Assembly (NCBI GenBank): GCA_020433835.1
Contig: JAGRBY010000076.1
Location: 1-11,908 of the forward strand
Direction of reading: 5' to 3'
Origin: Anaerolineae bacterium
GTDB lineage: Bacteria > Chloroflexota > Anaerolineae > 4572-78 > J111
Length of the DNA: 11,908 nucleotides
This document shows, one piece after another, positions 1 through 5,856 of the stretch (position 1 is its first letter; every line of letters starts with the position of its first letter). Position numbers and translations under genes: made by a program. The notes under the pieces are model-generated. The model saw only the letters and a program-made list of their open reading frames with translations, had not been told where the DNA came from and ran no database searches.

Positions 1-62
1 TTAAGTCTGTCCTACGGTGATTTTCAAGCCCGGTGTCGTCTCATCTGAGACTGTCGGACTCC
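1..62. repeat. Interspersed repeat, copy 1 (cut by window edge)
   Basis: This stretch aligns without gaps to 7628-7689. I count 51 identical bases out of 62. It begins with the right half of a palindrome whose left half would lie outside the window (TTAAGTCTGTCCTAC), and it contains the small hairpin GTCTCA-TC-TGAGAC at 38-51. The other copy carries the same palindrome complete and a hairpin at the same offset. Two diverged non-coding copies about 7.6 kb apart suggest a dispersed palindromic element. No transposase is nearby, so any mobility would be non-autonomous. Confidence 0.75.
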
Positions 63-104
63 TCTATTAAAAAGCTCTAAGTCATTCTGATATTAGTATA
101 GCAA

Positions 105-169
105 GTAAGCCATATTACCTATATCCAATTATAGCCAAAGGATATAGGCAAAACAGACCATATGCTTAC
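105..169. repeat. 65-nt nested inverted repeat / hairpin
   Basis: The inner arms CCTATATCC (118-126) and GGATATAGG (140-148) are perfectly complementary over 9 bp, with a 13-nt loop. Outside them, GTAAGC (105-110) pairs with GCTTAC (164-169) and ATAT (112-115) with ATAT (160-163), with one bulged C at 111. The two stems stack into one long hairpin. No poly-T run follows, so it is not a standard terminator. It may be a structured RNA element, a regulator site or part of the repeat family. Confidence 0.5.
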
Positions 170-360
170 ATACAAAATTTAGTTGACTTACTATAATTTA
201 TCTAAACCCCTTCTTAACAATATTAATTAACCTCGTTCAGCACATGTTTATCACATATTCCCTTGACCACAAGAATGGAAAAGACGCTTTTTGCCCCACA
301 CGGCTATCAATTAGATATCAAATCGGGCTTCTAAAAAGTGCATCCTTAGCAGGTATTTTA

Positions 361-389
361 TTGGCATTTAAAGGTTATTAATTCAAAAT
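361..389 (+). promoter_or_regulatory. Possible promoter of the VWA gene
   Basis: TTGGCA at 361-366 matches five of six bases of the sigma-70 -35 consensus. CAAAAT at 384-389, after a 17-nt spacer, matches four of six of the -10 consensus. Transcription would start near 396. The transcript would then be almost leaderless for the ATG at 398, or would carry the AGGAG at 401-405 just ahead of the GTG at 410. This is motif inspection only. Confidence 0.3.
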
Positions 390-397
390 TATAACAA

Positions 398-1210
398 ATG
401 AGGAGAGCTGTGGATCAAAAAGAATATGGTAAAAATGTATTAAGTCGTCGAGAGGCCTTAAAATCGTTAGTTGCCGTAACGGGAGCGGCTGCACTTACAC
501 CTTTACCCAATGATTGGGTGTCACCTGTTATAGAAATAGCAATGCTACCCCCCCATGCCCAGATGTCAGGGCCAGCGGGAAATACTCCTACTCCTACTGG
601 TCCCCCTATCCAGCCCACTGCCACTTCTACTCCCGGTCTGCCAGACTTGGCTTGCGTTGAAGTAAAAGATAAAGTTGACGTTATGCTGGCGCTCGATAAG
701 TCAGGTAGTATTAGCACGGCTGGAGATGTGGCTGTACAAGAACTTAATTATGCAAAAGAGGCATTGAAACTATTTGTCGACGGCTTGAATCTGTCCAGAG
801 ATCAAGTCGGCTTGGTTAGTTTTGATACTACAGCTACACTTGAGAAAGAATTGACAACCGATAAAAACGCTATCAAGGCAGCTATTGATAGTGTTATATT
901 AGGTGATTTAACAGATATAGCCGGCGCTGTAAAATTATGTAGAAATGAGCTTAAAAGCGCTCGGGCTAATCCCAATAACGAGCAAATTATAATCTTACTG
1001 TCTGATGGAGCACAAACAGTCACTGGTGACCCTATAGATGAAGCAAACAAGGCAAAAAGCGATGGTATCACCATCATTACTGTGGCTATTCGTCAATCTG
1101 CTGATTATGTCACCCTTAAAGCGATGGCTTCTAAAGAGAAGGATTTCTATTTTGTTCCCGCCGCATCTGATCTCATTAAAATTTTCGACCCGGATTGCGA
1201 CATAGAGTAA
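398..1210 (+). CDS. Tat-type exported von Willebrand factor A domain protein
   Basis: This is a 270-residue protein. The N-terminus has a twin-arginine-like signal, SRREALK (residues 17-23), followed by a hydrophobic VAVTGAAAL stretch and the segment WVSPVIEIAMLPPHAQ. Next comes a Thr/Pro-rich linker (about 58-80), and then a VWA domain fills the remainder. The metal-ion-dependent adhesion site is complete: D100-x-S102-x-S104, T172 in TDIAGA and D203 in LLSDGA. VWA domains bind protein ligands through Mg2+, so a cell-surface or extracytoplasmic binding role is inferred; the partner is unknown. The start is uncertain: the ATG at 398 has no Shine-Dalgarno sequence, whereas AGGAG (401-405) precedes an in-frame GTG at 410, which may be the true start. 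The next gene, 236 nt downstream, also encodes an exported protein and probably has its own promoter. Confidence 0.88.
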   Translation: MRRAVDQKEYGKNVLSRREALKSLVAVTGAAALTPLPNDWVSPVIEIAMLPPHAQMSGPAGNTPTPTGPPIQPTATSTPGLPDLACVEVKDKVDVMLALDKSGSISTAGDVAVQELNYAKEALKLFVDGLNLSRDQVGLVSFDTTATLEKELTTDKNAIKAAIDSVILGDLTDIAGAVKLCRNELKSARANPNNEQIIILLSDGAQTVTGDPIDEANKAKSDGITIITVAIRQSADYVTLKAMASKEKDFYFVPAASDLIKIFDPDCDIE

Positions 1211-1307
1211 ATCCTGATCTGACGAATAATTACGTTAATCGGCACAGGCTTCGTACAAAAAAGAAAGATGTTTGAGCCATAAATCATACGAATTTTAGAA
1301 CGCACTT

Positions 1308-1334
1308 GTGTTAAGAGGAGGTTGAACACTTTTT
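1308..1334 (+). terminator. Weak terminator-like hairpin after the VWA gene
   Basis: GTGTT (1308-1312) can pair with AACAC (1325-1329), and five T residues follow at 1330-1334. The stem is only 5 bp with a 12-nt loop, so termination efficiency is doubtful. The loop contains AGAGGAGG, a perfect Shine-Dalgarno-like sequence, but no sensible reading frame follows it. Confidence 0.25.
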
Positions 1335-1383
1335 CAGGTAGTAATTACGGGAATAGTATCTAAAAAACACGAAACTCATACGG

Positions 1384-1412
1384 TTCAATATCTGGGATAA
1401 GACATTTATACT
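1384..1412 (+). promoter_or_regulatory. Possible promoter of the DNRLRE protein gene
   Basis: TATACT at 1407-1412 matches five of six of the -10 consensus. TTCAAT at 1384-1389 is a weak -35 at the ideal 17-nt spacing. Transcription would start near 1419, giving a leader of about 28 nt that contains the GAGG (1439-1442) ahead of the ATG at 1447. Confidence 0.33.
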
Positions 1413-1446
1413 GTGGTTTAAGTCATCGAGAACCATCAGAGGAATT

Positions 1447-3204
1447 ATGAAGAATGTTCTTACATCCCGGATACTGTTCCGATTGATAATCGGGTTAACT
1501 TTAATGAGTGGGGTATTGTCCTTCTATATTGAACCAAACCATCACGTAGCTCAAGCCCAGACAAGCACGTCTACCCGACGGGTTAATGCTGCCTACTTCA
1601 ATGGAAGTATTGGTTATTCAAATATGTCTATTTTCTGGTTCGGCCAAGTAGATAACACCAATAACTATGTTGATGTTCGGGTCGGCTACAATGATGAGAT
1701 GTTGAAAATCCAGACTTCGACCTTCGATCGGCGTTTATGGTACAATGCCGGCCTGGCTAGCAGTCCTAACCCTACGGCTCTCATGAAAGGAGATGCCATC
1801 ACCCTTTATCTTGACCTCAACCACAATGGTGGCAGCGCTCCTGCGACGGATGATTATCGACTAACGACTCAGCTGAATTGGTGGGAGGCCCGTGATAATT
1901 ATCAAGCCGTATTTCAAGGCAATAATGCCGATTGGGTGGCCATTACTCTGCCCTCCTATACAACGGCAACCAACTGGCGAGGTAATGCTCCCAATGATAA
2001 TACTGATGATCGGGGTTGGGTCTCCACCATTACGATTCCTTTTTCGAGTTTAGGGTTATCTGGGCCACCGCCGCAGGGAAGCATTTGGGGGATGGGAATG
2101 GTCTTGCACGATCAAGACAGCAGCGGTGATACGTCTATCGCTGACCAGACATGGCCGGAAGCATTAAACGACCATCTACCGGATACCTGGGGTGAGCTTG
2201 CTTTTGGTATGCCTGACTACGTAACTCCTCCAGCAAAAATTGGAGGAACAACAACAATTCGCCACAAACTCAACGATGCTATAGTGCCCGATGCCCAGGT
2301 TGGCGGAGATACTAACTGTGGTGATCCTTACGCTCCCAGTTTTTTCAACGGTTGGGGAGACGCCAACTATGCCGGCTCTGAATATCTTAACATTCAAAAC
2401 CAAGGAGATGTCGCCGACTGGCCTTGCTTCTCTAAAATGTATGTTTCTTTTCCTCTAGATGCACTACCCAATAATAAAAAGATTATTTCGGCCGAATTGA
2501 TGTTACACCAATTTGGCGGTTCCGACCCTTCTCAAGCGAAGCTATCTCTCATGCAGGTACTCACGGTAAAAGATCTCTGGGATGAATCTTCGATATCTTG
2601 GAATAATGCCCCGCTGGCTGTAGAAAACGTAGCCGCAGCAGAAGTTGATGTTATTCAAGATTTTCCCGGCTGGCCTGGCGTTGCTACTGTATGGGATGTT
2701 AGCTATGCTGTGGCCGAAGCATATAAGAACGGAACCCCCTTAAACCTGGCCTTATATGAAGCCGATTGGGCGTACCATAGTGGCAAATATTTCGTTTCCG
2801 CAGAAACAGGGGATTGGAACGCAGTTGCTCGTCCAACATTAAAAGTAACATGGGGCGATGCGGTGTTCAATCTGGAAGTCACACCCGCCGTGCAGCACAT
2901 AAAATCGGGCGATACCACAACCTACACCGTTCTTATTCAACAGAGTGACGATTTTACCGGCACGATTACGCTTGAAGCAGCCTCACCTTCTACCGATTTG
3001 GATTTAACGCTATCGCCCTTGATATCTATTTCAACAGGCAACCAAGCCACCCTCACCCTCACTGATACGCATCCATCTTCATTCTCATCGACAGTAGAGT
3101 ATACAATACCTTTCACCGCCACAGGGGGGGAAATAGTTCAAACAACAACGGCCAAACTCCTTCTCAATGGTCAATCCACCTATTTACCGCTTATTATCAA
3201 ATAA
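1447..3204 (+). CDS. Secreted CBM9/DOMON-like + DNRLRE surface protein ending in YLPLIIK
   Basis: This is a 585-residue exported protein. A Sec signal peptide occupies about residues 1-38 (hydrophobic core LIIGLTLMSGVLSF, cleavage near AQAQ-T). Residues about 45-255 resemble the CBM9-like/DOMON-like beta-sandwich often joined to carbohydrate-active proteins. Residues about 268-485 look like a DNRLRE domain: an ISAELMLHQF strand, the signature WDESSISWNNAP at 378-389, then VWDVSYAVAEAYKNG and YFVSAE. A C-terminal beta-rich, Ig-like segment (about 488-575) leads to the terminal YLPLIIK, a tail common on secreted Chloroflexota proteins and possibly a sorting or anchoring signal. I see no catalytic residues, so a structural or binding role at the cell surface is inferred. 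GAGG lies 4 nt before the ATG. The family assignment rests on motif recognition and not on an alignment. Confidence 0.85.
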   Translation: MKNVLTSRILFRLIIGLTLMSGVLSFYIEPNHHVAQAQTSTSTRRVNAAYFNGSIGYSNMSIFWFGQVDNTNNYVDVRVGYNDEMLKIQTSTFDRRLWYNAGLASSPNPTALMKGDAITLYLDLNHNGGSAPATDDYRLTTQLNWWEARDNYQAVFQGNNADWVAITLPSYTTATNWRGNAPNDNTDDRGWVSTITIPFSSLGLSGPPPQGSIWGMGMVLHDQDSSGDTSIADQTWPEALNDHLPDTWGELAFGMPDYVTPPAKIGGTTTIRHKLNDAIVPDAQVGGDTNCGDPYAPSFFNGWGDANYAGSEYLNIQNQGDVADWPCFSKMYVSFPLDALPNNKKIISAELMLHQFGGSDPSQAKLSLMQVLTVKDLWDESSISWNNAPLAVENVAAAEVDVIQDFPGWPGVATVWDVSYAVAEAYKNGTPLNLALYEADWAYHSGKYFVSAETGDWNAVARPTLKVTWGDAVFNLEVTPAVQHIKSGDTTTYTVLIQQSDDFTGTITLEAASPSTDLDLTLSPLISISTGNQATLTLTDTHPSSFSSTVEYTIPFTATGGEIVQTTTAKLLLNGQSTYLPLIIK

Positions 3205-3240
3205 GGAATGGCCATTAAACACCTTCAACGATACTCAAAA

Positions 3241-3273
3241 GGGAGATTAGGAGATAAGGCGATTGGGAGATTT
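3241..3273. repeat. Degenerate GGAGATT-type repeat
   Basis: The stretch consists of GGGAGATT, AGGAGATA, AGGCGATT and GGGAGATTT units. Read on the other strand it gives AATCTCC-type words, the same word family as the in-frame heptamer repeat at 8952-8994. This suggests a low-complexity repeat family scattered through the genome. Confidence 0.45.
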
Positions 3274-3288
3274 CTAAGGCCAATCGTC
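3258..3288. repeat. 9-bp inverted repeat downstream of the DNRLRE gene
   Basis: GGCGATTGG (3258-3266) pairs with CCAATCGTC (3280-3288) over 9 bp including one G-T wobble, with a 13-nt loop. It lies 54 nt after the stop codon. No T-run follows. It could stabilise the 3' end of the mRNA or simply be part of the repeat it overlaps. Confidence 0.35.
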
Positions 3289-3321
3289 ATATGAGAACAT
3301 TAAATTAACCCACTTGGCCTC

Positions 3322-3339
3322 AGGTGAAGCTCACCTTTT
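3322..3339 (+). terminator. Short terminator-like hairpin before selD
   Basis: AGGTGA (3322-3327) and TCACCT (3331-3336) are perfectly complementary with a 3-nt loop AGC. T residues run from 3336 to 3339. The stem is short and the U-tract brief, so this is only a candidate terminator for the DNRLRE gene. Confidence 0.4.
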
Positions 3340-3453
3340 CTGTAAGTTTTAATTCTGTTGTAAGAAAACTGAAGCTCCCCCATCATTGCTTATTACACTT
3401 CACGAAATAAAAATAGTGCCTCCCCCGATCTACCTATGTAAATCTTAAAATGT

Positions 3454-3481
3454 TTGCTATCCCTCCGGAATAGGGTAAAAT
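3454..3481 (+). promoter_or_regulatory. Possible selD promoter
   Basis: TTGCTA (3454-3459) and TAAAAT (3476-3481), spaced by 16 nt, resemble sigma-70 -35 and -10 elements. The predicted start near 3488 gives a leader of about 26 nt that includes AGGAGGT. The position fits the selD start at 3514, not the later ATG. Confidence 0.35.
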
Positions 3482-3513
3482 AGGATCAGACGAAAACCCT
3501 ACAGGAGGTAACC

Positions 3514-4566
3514 GTGAGCCGCGATCCGATTAAATTGACCGCAATGGCCAAATGTGCTGGTTGAGCCAGCAAAATGGACCCCGAGGTCCTGTCGCACGTG
3601 TTGCGACCGCTCAAAAATTTATTTAGCGGCAACGGTCACCCTCAGTTGTTAGTTGGCTTGGGCGTGGCAGATGATGCGGCTATCTATAAACTAAACGATG
3701 ACCAAGCCATTATCAATACGATCGATTTCTTCACGCCGGTGGTTGACGATCCCTACGATTATGGAGCGATTGCTGCTGCCAACTCCATGAGCGATATTTA
3801 CGCAATGGGCGGCGAGGTAACGTTTGCGCTCAATGTGGGGGCTTTTCCGGCTCGGCTTGAGCCTGAAATTATAACGGAAATCTTGCGGGGTGGTGCGGAA
3901 AAAGTTATCGAAGCAGGCGCGGTTATCGCCGGCGGGCATACGGTAACCGATGATGAGCCAAAGTACGGGTTAGCCGTAACCGGCATCGTGCATCCAGAGC
4001 GCTACTTCACCAAAGGGGGAGCCAAACCCGGCGACATTTTGGTGGTAACCAAACCGTTAGGTACCGGTACAATAAGTACAGCTCTCAAACGCGCTATCGC
4101 CGAGACCGCTCATGTCGAAAAAATGGTCGCATCCATGAAGCAGCTCAATCGCGCCGCGGCTCAAGCAGCCCAAGCTACCGGTGGTATTAGAGCCGTTACC
4201 GACATCACCGGTTTTGGTTTGTTAGGTCACGCAATGGAAATGGCCTTAGCCTCCGAGCAAAAATTTGTTTTTGAAATGAACCAACTGCCTCTGCTAGATG
4301 GTGTTGAGCGTTACGCCGTCGATTTTATTTTTCCCGGCGGAGCGGCCAACAATAAACTTTATTTTGAAAAAGACGTTGCATTTGCTCCAACGTTGACCGA
4401 TGCACAGGAGATGATTATGTGGGATCCTCAGACATCGGGGGGCTTACTCATCGCCGTGCCGTCCGAACGCTGGGGCGATTTCAAAGATATTTGCACGGCC
4501 AACGATCAGCTGGCTTGGGTCGTTGGGCAAGTCACTACAGGCCACGGAATAGAAGTTTTACCTTAG
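3514..4566 (+). CDS. selD: Selenide, water dikinase, itself a selenoprotein (Sec17)
   Basis: SelD makes selenophosphate from selenide and ATP, the selenium donor for selenocysteine and selenouridine. The frame opens at GTG 3514, 4 nt after AGGAGGT, and reads MSRDPIKLTAMAKCAG, TGA (3562-3564), ASKMDPEVL. The TGA is codon 17, exactly the position of the essential Cys17 of E. coli SelD (HGAGCGCK), and Lys20 is conserved. With Sec17 the protein is 350 residues, close to the usual length of about 347. Further signatures are VADDAAIY, TIDFFTPVVDDPYDYG, NSMSDIYAMGG and the C-terminal-half motif TDITGFGLLGH. The Cys19 position is Ser, and a Cys sits at 14, giving C-x-x-U. The ATG at 3574 would give a protein lacking the catalytic segment. 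The htrA-like gene starts 16 nt after the stop, so the two probably share a transcript. Sec-containing SelD is an established variant in other organisms; reading this TGA as Sec is an inference, but a strong one. Confidence 0.93.
3555..3589 (+). promoter_or_regulatory. Candidate bacterial SECIS element around the selD UGA
   Basis: Two adjacent hairpins flank the in-frame TGA. TGCTGG (3555-3560) and CCAGCA (3566-3571) form a perfect 6-bp stem whose loop TTGAG holds the TGA. GGACC (3576-3580) and GGTCC (3585-3589) then form a perfect 5-bp stem with loop CCGA. The second loop begins 16 nt after the TGA, within the spacing usual for bacterial SECIS elements bound by SelB. The fit to the G-near-loop-start consensus is only partial. 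Confidence 0.6.
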
Positions 4567-4582
4567 CTAGCTGGGTACATTT

Positions 4583-5719
4583 ATGAGTCAAAACGAGCCA
4601 TCCTCATCAGAAAAATCATCCCAACCATCACCCCCAAATGACCCTATCAACACCCCTATTAACATTGCTCGGGCTCGATACACCAGCACCTACGGCGAAT
4701 CGATCGTAAACAAGGGCGATCGCATTGTAGAGTTTTTAGAAAAACAGACTACATCTAAAACGAAAAAATCGTCAAAACGTTCTCAATCACCCAAAAAAGA
4801 TCCTTTCTTTCTGGATGGCTCTAATAGTTGTCTATTTGTCTCCTTGCTCAGCGTGGCATTTGTTGTCGGTGGAATTTTAGGCGGGGTGGTTGGAGGCGGC
4901 TTGTTGTTATGGTTTACCAATTCTGAAGGGGCAGCATTAGCGGGGGCAGCCCATACACCCACTCCGGCTTTTACCCCTTCACCCGTTCCGGTTGACACGG
5001 TTGCGCCTTCACCGACGCCGCAACCAGAACCTATTCTTACGCCGGCGGCTGAAGATATTATCGACCATGTTCTTCCTTCGGTCGTAACCGTTATTAATCA
5101 GCAGAAAAGTAATGCTGTATCGCAAAGCATTCTTGATGAAGGTCGCGTAGTTGGTTCCGGGGTAATCATAGATCCTCGCGGATATATTGCCACCAATAAC
5201 CATGTGGTTGACGTGCCCGGCCAACTCAAAGTCACGCTTTCCGACGGGCGCGAGCTACCGGCCGAGCTTATTGCGGCCAATCCAGCCGAAGATTTAGCTA
5301 TTGTGAAAGTTGATGCCACCGATTTGCCAACGATTGAGTGGGGTAACTCGCATCAAGTTCGCCTGGGGCAGGTGGTTTATGCCATCGGCAGCCCCTTAGG
5401 CGACTTTCCAAATTCGGTGAGCTTTGGAATTATCAGTGGGTTAAACCGTGCTTTGGAGATTGACAAATTTGTTATCGATGGCCTTATTCAAACCGACGCA
5501 GCTATCAACCGGGGAAGTTCCGGCGGACCACTAATTAATCTTGAGGGCAAGGTTATCGGTATCAACACCTTTATCATTCGCGAAAGCGAAGAGCGCGGTA
5601 TAGCCGAAGGTATTGCCTTCTCCATTCCGGCTGATACGGCCAAAAATTTACTTATACCCTGGATTGCAGCGCATACCGGCGAATCGGTTCCCATTCCGGC
5701 ATCGGAAGATGGCAACTAG
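4583..5719 (+). CDS. Membrane-anchored HtrA/DegP-like trypsin-type serine protease, no PDZ domain
   Basis: This is a 378-residue protein. A charged, Ser/Lys-rich cytoplasmic N-terminus (1-80) is followed by one transmembrane segment (about 83-111, Gly-rich) and a Thr/Pro-rich linker (about 124-153). The protease domain runs from about 156 to 365. The catalytic triad is visible: His207 in TNNHVVD, Asp237 in EDLAIVKVD and Ser313 in GSSGGPL. The protein ends about 50 residues after the last protease strand, so the PDZ domains of DegP/DegS-type proteins are absent. It should cleave misfolded or signalling proteins outside the membrane. It begins 16 nt after selD with no strong Shine-Dalgarno sequence, which suggests co-transcription and perhaps translational coupling. 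The assignment to the S1C/HtrA group is firm; the substrate is unknown. Confidence 0.92.
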   Translation: MSQNEPSSSEKSSQPSPPNDPINTPINIARARYTSTYGESIVNKGDRIVEFLEKQTTSKTKKSSKRSQSPKKDPFFLDGSNSCLFVSLLSVAFVVGGILGGVVGGGLLLWFTNSEGAALAGAAHTPTPAFTPSPVPVDTVAPSPTPQPEPILTPAAEDIIDHVLPSVVTVINQQKSNAVSQSILDEGRVVGSGVIIDPRGYIATNNHVVDVPGQLKVTLSDGRELPAELIAANPAEDLAIVKVDATDLPTIEWGNSHQVRLGQVVYAIGSPLGDFPNSVSFGIISGLNRALEIDKFVIDGLIQTDAAINRGSSGGPLINLEGKVIGINTFIIRESEERGIAEGIAFSIPADTAKNLLIPWIAAHTGESVPIPASEDGN

Positions 5720-5856
5720 CCGGCCGCAGCTCCTCACAAAAAAACTACACCGTCTTCTACACTTTTTTTTAATTCTATTCTATCATAATAATAATTCAAC
5801 GCCCCTGTGGCTTTGAACCTATTCGACAATTCCATTGAGAAAGCGAAAATCCTATC

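Larger units (their letters stand above)
63..397. other. AT-rich non-coding region upstream of the VWA gene
   Basis: No convincing gene is seen. The stretch is markedly AT-rich compared with the rest of the window. It contains the nested inverted repeat at 105-169 and a possible promoter at 361-389. The only notable open frame (244-381, 45 codons) has no Shine-Dalgarno sequence and no recognisable motif. Confidence 0.6.
3205..3513. other. 309-nt intergenic region between the DNRLRE gene and selD
   Basis: No gene is seen. In order it holds a degenerate GGAGATT-type repeat (3241-3273), a 9-bp hairpin overlapping it (3258-3288), a short hairpin followed by T residues (3322-3339), a possible selD promoter (3454-3481) and a strong Shine-Dalgarno sequence (AGGAGGT at 3503-3509). 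The upstream gene probably ends its transcript here and selD starts its own. Confidence 0.6.

Noticed and set aside
183..197. TTGACT followed by TATAAT as a promoter
   Set aside because: The two hexamers are only 3 nt apart, and no usable -35 sits 16-18 nt before the TATAAT.
244..381. 45-codon + strand frame starting MFITYSLDHK upstream of the VWA gene
   Set aside because: No Shine-Dalgarno sequence, no recognisable motif, and it lies in AT-rich spacer where such frames occur by chance.
5740..5770. A7 ... T8 tract as a terminator after the protease gene
   Set aside because: Only the A and T runs pair; the interior has no GC stem. It reads as AT-rich spacer with a repeated CTACAC word.
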